This document shows positions 51,699 through 59,928 of a stretch of DNA of 64,000 nucleotides, in pieces. Where the stretch lies: contig CBFDCR010000006.1 in NCBI GenBank assembly GCA_965603365.1, positions 47,787-111,786 of the forward strand, given 5' to 3'. A program made the position numbers and the translations under genes. The notes beneath the pieces were generated by a model. It was not told where the DNA came from, did not search any database, and saw only the letters and a list, made by a program, of their open reading frames with translations. This DNA comes from JAHELQ01 sp965603365. Lineage in GTDB: Bacteria; Acidobacteriota; Aminicenantia; UBA2199. How positions within the stretch are numbered: position 1 is the first letter of the stretch; every line of letters starts with the position of its first letter.

Positions 51699-52925
51699 TT
51701 ATGAAAAGAAGCGGCTGGCGGAGATCCGGTAAAATAGACCGTCTTTTTTTTTCAGGATGTCGTTCTGGTGGGTGAGCTGAACCACCGGAATATTGCCCAG
51801 CGTCTGTGAATGTTTAAAGTGATGGGGCGCTATAGAACCGTCCCTGGTTTTAACTTCAAACAAACACCAGGGGATCTGGTTGGCAGTAATCAGAAAATCG
51901 CTCTCCTTGTTGTCCTTGGTGCGCACATAAAAGAGATCAAATTCCCCAATCCCTTTATCGTTCCACAGTTCCACCATGATTTTAAGTTCCACCGCCACAT
52001 AGTTTTCAAACCGTCTGGCCAGATCGCTGCACCGGCTCCAGTCGTAAAAATAGCATTTTTTCTCTTTCTTGATTGCCCGGGAAATCCTCTGGCTGTAGGG
52101 GGGAACCAGGAAGATCGCATAGATCAGCCTCAGCGCAGACACGGAACTCTTGACAGCGTTGTAACTCACACCTAAATCTTCCTTCATGGAGTTCAGGGAT
52201 AGGGGAGATCCCACCCTTTCGGGCAGCAGTTGAATCATGTTGGCAATCCTCTCCGTTTCGATGATCTGAGTTAGATCCCGGATGTCCTCTTTGACCAGCC
52301 GATCCACATAGTCTTGCTTCCAGCGTCGGTGAAACCGGGGATTGGCTCTGGTAAACGGCTCAGGAAAGCCGCTGTAGTTGATCAACTGCTCCATGGCCTC
52401 CTGGTGATACTGCGGCTGCCCTATCTTTCTTTCGATGTACGCTTCCGCCGCTTCGCCTTCGGTGGGGTCCGGGATATTTGTCCTGACAATTTCGGAAAGA
52501 GAGAGGGGGAAAAGCTTGAATATGAAATAGCGCCCCGCCAGAGAGTCACCGGATTTCTTGAACCAGTCCAGCCGGGCGCTGCCGGTGATGATAAAGCGGC
52601 AGTCATTCTCGAATTTATCGAAATAATCTTTCAGGATGTTTTTCCATTTGGGCATCTTATGAACTTCATCGTGGCAGGTCCAGGGGAGCTTTCCTTCTCT
52701 TCCCTTTGAGTCGTGCATGGCGGTTTCAAAGAAATAGGGATCTTCTCTATACCTATCACGCGTCTCCCGCAAATCCCAGTTAAAATAGAGTTTTCCCCAC
52801 CCTTTACCTGCCAAAAAGTGTTTGGCCAGTGTTGTCTTGCCTACTTGCCTGGGGCCGGAAATAAAGCGCATCTGTCTGCCAAAAAGGTCGTCGAAACAAA
52901 CGTCCTCAAGATGTCTCTTAATCAT
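51699..52925 (-). CDS. AAA ATPase with DUF4143 domain
   Basis: The 408-residue protein has an N-terminal ATPase (ISGPRQVGKTTLAKHFL, FIITGSARLDWFKKSGDSLAGR). A C-terminal DUF4143 region holds a nuclease-like motif (ESDFLITANQIPWCLFEVKT). The family is widespread and multicopy and its function is unsettled. Its ATG lies six bases after a -10-like TAAAAT that is part of one of two 30-bp palindromes, so autoregulation and leaderless translation are plausible. Confidence 0.9.
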   Translation of the reverse strand: MIKRHLEDVCFDDLFGRQMRFISGPRQVGKTTLAKHFLAGKGWGKLYFNWDLRETRDRYREDPYFFETAMHDSKGREGKLPWTCHDEVHKMPKWKNILKDYFDKFENDCRFIITGSARLDWFKKSGDSLAGRYFIFKLFPLSLSEIVRTNIPDPTEGEAAEAYIERKIGQPQYHQEAMEQLINYSGFPEPFTRANPRFHRRWKQDYVDRLVKEDIRDLTQIIETERIANMIQLLPERVGSPLSLNSMKEDLGVSYNAVKSSVSALRLIYAIFLVPPYSQRISRAIKKEKKCYFYDWSRCSDLARRFENYVAVELKIMVELWNDKGIGEFDLFYVRTKDNKESDFLITANQIPWCLFEVKTRDGSIAPHHFKHSQTLGNIPVVQLTHQNDILKKKDGLFYRISASRFFS

Positions 52926-52927
52926 GC

Positions 52928-52989
52928 GACTATTTTACCAGCCATGGTAAAAAAGTCAAGACTATTTTACCACCCCAGGTAAAAAAGTC
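52928..52989. repeat. Two tandem 30-bp palindromes at the DUF4143 promoter
   Basis: Copies at 52928-52957 and 52960-52989 both read GACTATTTTACC, a short centre, then GGTAAAAAAGTC. Each is a near-perfect inverted repeat, and the copies repeat with a 32-bp period (about three helical turns). On the minus strand they contain both the -35 (TTGACT) and -10 (TAAAAT) of the gene. They look like operators. Confidence 0.75.
52932..52959 (-). promoter_or_regulatory. Promoter of the DUF4143 ATPase, leaderless geometry
   Basis: On the minus strand TTGACT (52959-52954), 16 bp and TAAAAT (52937-52932) are followed by six bases and the ATG at 52925. Confidence 0.6.
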
Positions 52990-53133
52990 GGCTTTCCCCG
53001 AGTGGAAAATTTGCACGGTGCAAGACTACTGTGACTTTGTGCAACCTGAAGCCCTTGTCCAGGCTGTCCAGGACATAATATAAATGGACTTTTGCCGCGA
53101 ATTTTGCCTGTCTCTTTTTCTTGTCGGGGCGCG

Positions 53134-53386
53134 ATTGTGTCAAATTGGTGCGCAGATGCGTCATTTTGGTGCATAAATGCGTCAATTGTAGACGTGGATG
53201 CGTCTGCCGTAAACGTGGATGCGTCTTTTCCAAATACGGATGCGTCTGCCGTAAACCTGGATGCGTCTTTTCCAAATACGGATGCGTCTCCCGTAAACGT
53301 GGATGCGTCTCCCGCAAATACGGATGCGTCTTACTTAAACGTGGATGCGTCATTTGGGTGCGTGGATGCGTCGTTGGGGACGCATT
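53134..53386. repeat. Twelve-unit 21-bp tandem array built on ATGCGTC
   Basis: ATGCGTC words (ATTGTGTC in the first unit) start at 53134, 53155, 53177, 53198 and then every 21 bp to 53366, with a single 22-bp step. The other 14 bp alternate between two themes (TGCCGTAAACGTGG and TTTTCCAAATACGG). The plus strand reads as heptads such as NVDASAV and the minus strand as THPRLRQ. The array lies ~100 bp before the HTH gene and just after an extragenic motif copy at 53097. No believable gene covers 52990-53489. Confidence 0.85.
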
Positions 53387-53489
53387 TAGGGTATGGGGAG
53401 TGCGTTTTGTGGGTGTTTTTGGGGGAAAAGGGAGCAAAGGGTGAAACTCTGGGGGGGAGGGATGCGTATTATAGGTCATAGGAGTTGTT

Positions 53490-53927
53490 ATGGCGACATA
53501 CAGGCAGGAAATTGTAAAGGAGATCGGGCAGCGTATCAAGACGCTGCGCGGAGAGTTGAAGCTGTCGCAGGACGAGATGGCCCGCCTCTTCGGTATCGGG
53601 CGCACCACTTATAACCGCTACGAACGGGGCGAAGCCTACCCGGGGCCCCAGGTGCTGTCGATGCTGGCCGACCGCTTCAATGTCTCGGTGGACTGGCTGG
53701 TCTGCGGCAAGGGGCCGATGTTTTACCGGCAGAAGGCGGAGCCGGAGAAGGTGCCGGAACTGGAAGCCGTGATGGACGATGTCAAAGAACTGCTGGCCCT
53801 GATGGAGCGCATCCCCCTGCTGCGCTACAAGGTGCTGACGTTCTTACAGGAGTTCAAGCTGGAGAATCGGGACCTGGTAGAGACCGCGGCCAAAGATATT
53901 CCCGATGAAAAAGGCCCCGGCTCTTGA
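53490..53927 (+). CDS. XRE-family HTH transcriptional regulator
   Basis: The 145-residue protein has an N-terminal Cro/CI-type HTH (GQRIKTLRGELKLSQDEMARLFGIGRTTYNRYERGEAYPGPQVL) and a hydrophilic C-terminal region (EPEKVPELEAVMDDVKELLALMERI) likely to dimerise. The start has GGAG six bases upstream. It directly follows the 21-bp array and precedes tRNA-Leu; array binding is possible but not shown. Confidence 0.9.
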   Translation: MATYRQEIVKEIGQRIKTLRGELKLSQDEMARLFGIGRTTYNRYERGEAYPGPQVLSMLADRFNVSVDWLVCGKGPMFYRQKAEPEKVPELEAVMDDVKELLALMERIPLLRYKVLTFLQEFKLENRDLVETAAKDIPDEKGPGS

Positions 53928-53971
53928 CAAATGGGGCGATATGGATTATAAGATAGGCTGTGAGACCTGAT

Positions 53972-54055
53972 GCCGAAGTGGTGGAATTGGTAGACACGCA
54001 AGTTTCAGGTACTTGTGGGAGCAATCCTGTGGGGGTTCGAGTCCCCCCTTCGGCA
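53972..54055 (+). tRNA. tRNA-Leu, anticodon CAG
   Basis: The acceptor stem GCCGAAG pairs with CTTCGGC, and A is the discriminator. The D arm is GTGGAATTGGTAGACACGC. The anticodon stem CAAGT/ACTTG encloses TTCAGGT (anticodon CAG). A long variable arm typical of Leu tRNA and the T arm GGGGGTTCGAGTCCCCC follow. CCA is not encoded. It reads CUG codons. Confidence 0.95.
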
Positions 54056-54075
54056 GGTTACCTTAATAAGTGATC

Positions 54076-54693
54076 ATGAACCAGAAGGGAAGAGTCGCTG
54101 TATTTTTATCCGGCCGGGGGTCAAACTTCGAGGCCATTTACCGGGCCTCTCTGGCCCCGGATGCCAACTACCGGATCGTGGTGGTTATCAGCGACAAGGG
54201 CAAGGCCCCGGGACTGGCAAAGGCCGGGGATTTTGGTTTAAAGGCGCTGCACATCGCACCCAAATCGTTTCCCTCTAAGCGCGACTATGAGAAACGCCTG
54301 GTGGAAATATTGAGGGAAGAGGAAGTGGAGTTGATCTGCTTAGCCGGTTACATGCGCATCGTGGGACCCGATTTGCTGGCGGCTTTCCCCGGGCGGATCA
54401 TGAATATCCATCCGGCCCTACTGCCCTCATTTCCCGGTCTCCATGCCCAGAAACAGGCGGTGGAGCACGGGGTGAAGGTGAGCGGCTGCACGGTGCACTT
54501 CGTGGATGCCGGGGTGGATACCGGTCCCATTATCCTGCAAACCTGCGTGGACGTCCGACACGACGACGATGAAGAGTCGCTTGGCCGGCGGATATTGGCC
54601 CACGAACACCGGCTCTATCCCCGGGCGGTGCGCCTGTTTTTCGAGAACCGGTTGAAAATAGCGGGCAGAAAAGTTATAATGAGGGAACCATGA
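54076..54693 (+). CDS. purN: Phosphoribosylglycinamide formyltransferase
   Basis: The 205-residue GAR transformylase catalyses the third step of purine synthesis, using 10-formyl-THF. Near the N-terminus is LSGRGSNFEAI. The catalytic site is MNIHPALLPSFPG with VDAGVDTGPII. The ATG at 54076 was chosen over GTG at 54070. It overlaps the next gene by 4 bp. Confidence 0.95.
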   Translation: MNQKGRVAVFLSGRGSNFEAIYRASLAPDANYRIVVVISDKGKAPGLAKAGDFGLKALHIAPKSFPSKRDYEKRLVEILREEEVELICLAGYMRIVGPDLLAAFPGRIMNIHPALLPSFPGLHAQKQAVEHGVKVSGCTVHFVDAGVDTGPIILQTCVDVRHDDDEESLGRRILAHEHRLYPRAVRLFFENRLKIAGRKVIMREP

Positions 54694-55244
54694 ACAAAAA
54701 AATCTGGATATGGGTGTTGATTTTATTCGCTTTCTCCTGCTTCGGCGCCGAGTTTTCGGCCCAGCAGGCCAAAAAGATCGATGACTTTTTAAGACGGGTC
54801 GCCAAAGAGCACAAGAAGTACCCATTCTTGAAGAAAGTGACCTTCAGCCAGGATGAACTGAATTCCTATTTGAACCTCATCTACCTGAAAAAGTACGCCC
54901 CGGAAGTCAAGACCATCAAGATGAAGCTGGACAAGAACAATTGGGTCTCCGGTTCCCTGACGGTCAAATTGACGGGCGAAAAGTACGAGAGGGTACCCGG
55001 TTTTTTGAAGGATTTCGAGCTGGAGTTCGGCGGCACGGTGGAGTGCGACAATTACCGGGTGCGCTACATGTTCGAGGATATTCGGATCAACGGCACCGGC
55101 TTCTCCCCGGAGATACTGGACGAGGCCTTTTCGGCCGGCCAATCGGGTTTCAAGATCCAGAAATCGATTTTCGATTGGTTCAACCTGATGCCGGGCTTAA
55201 AGAAAGTGTTGGTCGACTACAAGAAAATAACCCTGTTCTATTAA
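54690..55244 (+). CDS. Secreted hypothetical protein
   Basis: The 184-residue protein has a signal peptide (NKKIWIWVLILFAFSCFGAEFSA). The body reads like a small beta-rich periplasmic domain with SGSLTVKLTG and ELEFGGTVECDNYRVRYMFEDIRINGTGFSPEILD, reminiscent of DUF2993-like lipid-binding proteins. No lipobox is obvious and the family is not certain. It is translationally coupled to purN and precedes recG by 7 bp. Confidence 0.75.
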   Translation: MNKKIWIWVLILFAFSCFGAEFSAQQAKKIDDFLRRVAKEHKKYPFLKKVTFSQDELNSYLNLIYLKKYAPEVKTIKMKLDKNNWVSGSLTVKLTGEKYERVPGFLKDFELEFGGTVECDNYRVRYMFEDIRINGTGFSPEILDEAFSAGQSGFKIQKSIFDWFNLMPGLKKVLVDYKKITLFY

Positions 55245-55251
55245 TATTCAT

Positions 55252-57285
55252 GTGCCGTTAAAACTGGACTCCCCGGTCGAACAAATCAAGGGTGTGGGCA
55301 AGCGAACCGCCCAGGTACTGGCCCGGCAGGGCATACGAACCGTGTTTGACCTCCTGCTCCACTTCCCCGTCTACTATATCGACTTCGGCAAAATCGACCA
55401 CGCCATAGGGGAAGAAGAGAAGTTATACCGGGTGGACATCGTCAACTTTCGCCTGTCCCGGAACTATAAGAAGCGGCTGTCGATCCTGCGGGTTAAGACC
55501 GGATTGGCCGGTCAGGACGTGATGCTGGTCTTTTTCAACCGCCCCTATTTATACGATTTTTTTAAGGAGAACCGGCAGGTCTATTTTTTCGGCAAGATCG
55601 ACAGCCGGGACGGTATCCTGCAGGCCGTCAATCCCCGGATATTTACGGATATAGAAGAGAGGAAGGTGATGCCCGTATACCCGGGAATCTCAACCCTTAA
55701 ATCCGGCACCATACGTAAGCTGGTGGCCGCCATATTCGACGATTTCGCCGACCCTTATGAACCGCTGCCGGCGCCGATATTGGCCAGGCACGCCTTTCCC
55801 GGGATTGCCGCGGCCCTGCAAAACATCCATCTGCCCCCGGCCTGCGATGAGACCGCCATCGACCGGCTGAAGAAACGATTTATCTACAGTGAATTCCTCT
55901 TCTTTCAACTGGAACTGCAAACCCTGCGGCGGCATTTCAGGAGGGTCCACCGGCTCCACGCCTATCCCATCGACAGTCAAACCCTGGAGCGTGTCAGGGC
56001 ACACCTCCCCTTTGGGCTGACCGACCACCAGGAGCAAGCCTTTACCGACATCGTGAATGATCTGAAGAGCGGCTATACCATGCAGCGGCTGCTGCAGGGG
56101 GACGTGGGCAGCGGCAAGACGGTCATTGCCCTGCTGGCGATGCTCCTGGCCCGGGAGAGCGGGTTTCAGGGCGCTTTCTTAGTGCCCACCGAAATACTGG
56201 CCAATCAACACGTCCACAGCGCCGGTGGTTTTTTTAAACCCGAAGAGATCGACCTGCTGACCGGTTCCACCCCCCCGAAGAGAAAGGCGGCCATCCGCCG
56301 GCGGTTGAAGAACGGCGATATCCAGGTCATCTTCGGCACCCATGCCCTACTGGAGGAAGATATCGAATTCAAACACCTGGCCATGATCGTGATCGACGAG
56401 CAGCACCGCTTCGGCGTCTCCCAGCGGGCGGCCCTGTACTACAAAGGCAGGGCGGTGGATCTGCTGGTCACCACCGCCACCCCCATTCCCCGCACCCTGC
56501 TGCTGTCTATCTACAACGACCTGTCGGTTTCCCTGATCCGGCAAAAGCCGGCCGGCCGCAAACCCATCAAGACCAAAATTATCCCCCTGGACCGGCGGGA
56601 CACCTTCTACGACTGGCTGAAGGCCCGGGTCGCCGCTGGCCAGAAGGCCTACATCATCCTGCCCCTGATCGAGAGATCCGAGTTTTTCCCCCGGCTCCGT
56701 TCCATCGAGGCGGATGGGGAGTACTTTTTAGAACTGTTTGAACCGCTGCCGGTGGGCATCGTCTCCGGTAAAGCCACTGCCGCCGAAAAAGACCGGCTGC
56801 TGGCCCGTTTCGCCTCAGGGGAGATCCGGGTATTGATCGCCACCACCGTGGTGGAGGTGGGTATCGACGTCAAGGACGCCACCATCATGGTGATCGAGAA
56901 CGGCGACCGCTACGGCCTCTCCCAGCTCCACCAACTGCGGGGCCGGGTCGGCCGGGGAGAAGCCCCCTCTTTCTGTTACCTGCTGCCCTCCCCCAAGGTC
57001 ACCGACAGCGGCAAGCAGCGGTTAAAAACCATTGCCGCCACCGGTGATGGATTTAAGATCGCCGAGATGGATCTCAAGATGCGGGGGGGCGGTATTATAC
57101 CGGGCTTTCGCCAATCCGGTTACCTGGATTTCAAGATCGGCGATGTCCGGCGGGACCACGAGGTCTTCGAATGGGCCCGCCAGGATGCCGCCGACATGTT
57201 GGATGATCCCGCCCTGCAAAACCGGCCCATAACGGATTTCCTGTCGTCCCTCCGGGACAAAATCGGCCGCATCAATTTTAGTTAA
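55252..57285 (+). CDS. recG: ATP-dependent DNA helicase RecG
   Basis: The 677-residue helicase acts on branched DNA and stalled forks. It starts with the wedge/OB region (VEQIKGVGKRTAQVLARQGI). The helicase core has GDVGSGKT (~285), DEQHRFG (~381), LVTTATPIPRTL and QLRGRVGRGE. The start is GTG at 55252. Confidence 0.96.
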   Translation: MPLKLDSPVEQIKGVGKRTAQVLARQGIRTVFDLLLHFPVYYIDFGKIDHAIGEEEKLYRVDIVNFRLSRNYKKRLSILRVKTGLAGQDVMLVFFNRPYLYDFFKENRQVYFFGKIDSRDGILQAVNPRIFTDIEERKVMPVYPGISTLKSGTIRKLVAAIFDDFADPYEPLPAPILARHAFPGIAAALQNIHLPPACDETAIDRLKKRFIYSEFLFFQLELQTLRRHFRRVHRLHAYPIDSQTLERVRAHLPFGLTDHQEQAFTDIVNDLKSGYTMQRLLQGDVGSGKTVIALLAMLLARESGFQGAFLVPTEILANQHVHSAGGFFKPEEIDLLTGSTPPKRKAAIRRRLKNGDIQVIFGTHALLEEDIEFKHLAMIVIDEQHRFGVSQRAALYYKGRAVDLLVTTATPIPRTLLLSIYNDLSVSLIRQKPAGRKPIKTKIIPLDRRDTFYDWLKARVAAGQKAYIILPLIERSEFFPRLRSIEADGEYFLELFEPLPVGIVSGKATAAEKDRLLARFASGEIRVLIATTVVEVGIDVKDATIMVIENGDRYGLSQLHQLRGRVGRGEAPSFCYLLPSPKVTDSGKQRLKTIAATGDGFKIAEMDLKMRGGGIIPGFRQSGYLDFKIGDVRRDHEVFEWARQDAADMLDDPALQNRPITDFLSSLRDKIGRINFS

Positions 57286-57291
57286 AAAAAG

Positions 57292-57335
57292 CCAACCCCG
57301 GGGCATACTGGGTGCCGCGTATGCCCCGGGGTTGG
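57292..57335 (+). terminator. Strong 17-bp hairpin after recG
   Basis: CCAACCCCGGGGCATAC (57292-57308) pairs perfectly with GTATGCCCCGGGGTTGG (57319-57335) around a 10-nt loop, six bases after the recG stop. There is no U-tract on the plus strand, but an A7 run on the other side would serve as U-tract for minus-strand transcription, so it may act bidirectionally or as an mRNA 3' stabiliser. Confidence 0.7.
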
Positions 57336-57476
57336 GTCAGGAATTAACTTGCCTCTCTTCCCCTTTCATATCCCGATCTGTAAACCACCTTGCTCGGTCC
57401 TCCGTTTAGCCCTTGAAACCTGGGAACCTTAAAACTTTGAAACCGTCGAAACATCAAACCACCAACCCATAACATG

Positions 57477-57938
57477 TTAAAAAACACTCATGAATGATCC
57501 AGCCTGATATGCAGCGGCTTCGGTTTTTCTATATTTTCCCCTGTCATCGCCACCGGATGGAGATAGCCCTTCTTGCGGATGTGGCTGCAGGTGACTGAAA
57601 TGATTTTCCAGTAACCTGACGATGAATTTCCGTTGTTCATCATCCAGGTTTTCTATTTTGCCGCGGATGGAAAACAAGGCGCCGGCCGGGAAAATGTCAC
57701 CATTGTCGGTGGTAAACTCGGTCAACTGGGCCTCCAATACCTGTACCTCGATTTCCTGGACACGCTGATTATCCTTTAAAAACAGTAAATACAATGCCCC
57801 GATGATGGGGGCAAAGTTGGAGACGATTTTTAAACCCTCGAAGTTGATATCTTTAACCACGAATTTGTCGTGGTTCCTGAACTCTCCGATCAACCTGTCT
57901 TCAAGGTAAAAACGTTGATTTTTTCGTCTCTGTTTCAT
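57477..57938 (-). CDS. PilZ-like protein
   Basis: The 153-residue protein has RRKNQRFYLE (RxxxR) near the N-terminus and DINFEGLKI where PilZ has [DN]xSxxG, so the second cyclic di-GMP motif is altered. It may bind c-di-GMP weakly or not at all. The C-terminal ~40 residues are unstructured-looking. It stands alone between recG and the CARDB gene. Confidence 0.7.
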   Translation of the reverse strand: MKQRRKNQRFYLEDRLIGEFRNHDKFVVKDINFEGLKIVSNFAPIIGALYLLFLKDNQRVQEIEVQVLEAQLTEFTTDNGDIFPAGALFSIRGKIENLDDEQRKFIVRLLENHFSHLQPHPQEGLSPSGGDDRGKYRKTEAAAYQAGSFMSVF

Positions 57939-58203
57939 GCTCAGTCGCTTCCTTCGTTCTTTCTGTTATCCTTATAAAATGCGATTATTGGGATGAACGC
58001 ACTAAAATAACAGCAATAAACATGCCAGTTTTAGAAAGAATTGGATCTTCCCGGACCGAGAGCCGGGAATACCCGTTATAAAACGGTTTCCGTCGCCCAA
58101 AAAAATATTTTTTTTACAACGGCGCGGTTCCGGAGCAGGATAATCATTAACTTTCTTTATAAACCATAAACCGGGTGTTTATAAACCAACCGCCTTTATT
58201 CTT

Positions 58204-59337
58204 CTAATTGGGCAGGATGAGGAAGGGCGCCTTGTTTGAAATCGCCAGCCCATTGCGCTCGATGTACACATCCACGGTCCCGGGCGCTAAATTGGGCACC
58301 ACCACCCGGATCAGGGACAGGCCCCAGGAGAGGACATTGGCATTGGTGCTGCCGAATCTTACCCGGCGATTTCCCTGGCTGGTGCTAAAGACCCCATCTA
58401 AGCCAATGGTGGCACCGGCCGGCGCCCGGGCATCGATGGTATGGCCCTGGGCGTCGGTAAACAGGCTGCCCTCCAGATCCATCTTGATTAGATGTCTCTT
58501 GATCCGGTTGGATATGATTTGACCGCCCTTCATCAGGTAGATGTCGTAATACTCGCCAAAGGGAAAACTGTTGGGCAGACAGATGATGGCATATTGGTCG
58601 GTCCAGTATTCCAGGTCATTGACATCAAAGGAGTGGGCCCCCACCCGGACAACCTTGCTGCCTATCGTCGCGCCGAAGCCCTGGCCCCGTAAATTCAATT
58701 CCACAGAGCCGGAGGCCCCCGGCCAGTACCCCGTCTGGCTCACCTTTTCAATCCGCACCACGATTTGTAACTTGAGAAAGGCGGTGTTGTTGTTTTCATT
58801 TTTTTCGGTCACTTTTTTGCCGGGGTCCACCACAACCCCCAGGTAATAGAGTCCCGGCGGCGTATTCGAAGGAATCGTATTGGTGCCGTTCAGCTTCAGG
58901 GAGATGAAGCCGCCGGCTGCCAGCGTGCTCACCGATTCCCGCCCCCCCTTGAGCAGTACATCTTCCTGGAAATTCGGGGAGTAGGCCGCCAATTTAACCG
59001 GGATATGGGTGTCCGATGACAGTACCAGGTCCACGAAAAAATTATTGGCTGCCATGTTACCGATATTTTTAATCCCCACTTTGATGCGGCGGCCCAGTTC
59101 CTGGCCCGGATAGGCGGTCATGGCGCCGGCAAATTTGTGGAAATCCGGCTTTCGCCTGCGCATCAGTTGGGGGCGAATGGAGACCTTCAGATCCGGCAAT
59201 TTCAGTTTTAGGTCTTTGTGCACCTGCAGTTGGCCGACGGGTTTGACCTTAACCTGAGCCGTCAATCCCGTCGGGATTAGCAGCAAACCCGAAAGCAGCG
59301 TCAATATTAAGACTCTTGTAACGTTTACTTCTTTCAT
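58204..59337 (-). CDS. Secreted CARDB-domain protein
   Basis: The 377-residue exported protein has signal peptide LILTLLSGLLLIPTGLTAQ. A CARDB/APHP-type adhesion-like domain lies at ~75-200 (RRIKVGIKNIGNMAANNFFVDLVLS, PGLYYLGVVVDPGKKVTEKNENNN). Two further beta-rich segments follow (GSVELNLRGQGFGATIGSKVVRVG and the C-terminal VPNLAPGTVDVYIERNG) that look IPT/TIG-like. It probably acts at the cell surface; partner unknown. Confidence 0.82.
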   Translation of the reverse strand: MKEVNVTRVLILTLLSGLLLIPTGLTAQVKVKPVGQLQVHKDLKLKLPDLKVSIRPQLMRRRKPDFHKFAGAMTAYPGQELGRRIKVGIKNIGNMAANNFFVDLVLSSDTHIPVKLAAYSPNFQEDVLLKGGRESVSTLAAGGFISLKLNGTNTIPSNTPPGLYYLGVVVDPGKKVTEKNENNNTAFLKLQIVVRIEKVSQTGYWPGASGSVELNLRGQGFGATIGSKVVRVGAHSFDVNDLEYWTDQYAIICLPNSFPFGEYYDIYLMKGGQIISNRIKRHLIKMDLEGSLFTDAQGHTIDARAPAGATIGLDGVFSTSQGNRRVRFGSTNANVLSWGLSLIRVVVPNLAPGTVDVYIERNGLAISNKAPFLILPN

Positions 59338-59402
59338 TCTTCACCTCTACCCCTAAAATATAAGAACCGGGCCGGTTATCTCAAAAAAAAGAAAATTTCC
59401 CC

Positions 59403-59431
59403 TTCAATTTTTCCCCCACTGCTGTTATAAT
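59403..59431 (+). promoter_or_regulatory. Promoter close to the decarboxylase start
   Basis: TTCAAT (weak -35), a 17-bp spacer and TATAAT (59426-59431) are followed by eight bases and ATG at 59440, so the mRNA may be leaderless. Confidence 0.5.
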
Positions 59432-59439
59432 CAAATCCC

Positions 59440-59928
59440 ATGCAAGCTCAAGATTTATTCAACCTGTTGGCCAAGAACGGCTTTAACTTCTTTACCGGCG
59501 TGCCCTGCTCCTACCTCACCCCCTTTATCCGCATCCTGACGCCAAAGGAACCCGCCTTTCACCTGCCGGCCCTCCGGGAGGATATGGCCGTGGGCCTGGC
59601 TGCCGGTGCCTTTTTGGCAGGCAAGCTGCCGGTGATCTACATGCAGAATTCCGGGCTCGGCTACTCCCTGGAAGCCTTTGCCTCCATCCACCTGATCTAC
59701 TATATCCCCGCCCTGGTGCTGGTCACCTACCGCGGCCCCGAAGATCCCGGCTGGGAGGAGCATCAGGTCATGGGCGAACACACCGAGGCGCTGCTGCAGA
59801 CCTTCAAATTTAAATATTCCATCTTAAACGATAAAGTAGACGATGGGCAGGTCAAGGAGATCAAGCGGTATTTGATGGAGGCACAGCAGCCCTACTGCCT
59901 GTTGATACCCAAAGGGGGGCTGTCATGA
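59440..59928 (+). CDS. TPP-dependent decarboxylase, alpha (PYR) subunit
   Basis: The 162-residue protein matches the N-terminal domain of phosphonopyruvate/sulfopyruvate decarboxylases: LFNLLAKNGFNFFTGVPCSYLTPFIRIL, REDMAVGLAAGAFLAGK with the cofactor Glu/Asp region, and MQNSGLGYSLEAF. The C-terminal half is encoded separately by the next gene, with a 4-bp overlap. The substrate could be phosphonopyruvate or sulfopyruvate; no phosphonate or coenzyme M genes are adjacent. Confidence 0.85.
   Translation: MQAQDLFNLLAKNGFNFFTGVPCSYLTPFIRILTPKEPAFHLPALREDMAVGLAAGAFLAGKLPVIYMQNSGLGYSLEAFASIHLIYYIPALVLVTYRGPEDPGWEEHQVMGEHTEALLQTFKFKYSILNDKVDDGQVKEIKRYLMEAQQPYCLLIPKGGLS

Noticed and set aside
53092..53481. 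129-residue plus-strand ORF and 213-residue minus-strand ORF through the 21-bp array
   Set aside because: Both owe their length to the indel-free 21-bp repeats, neither has a convincing ribosome site or non-repeat domain, and they cover each other.
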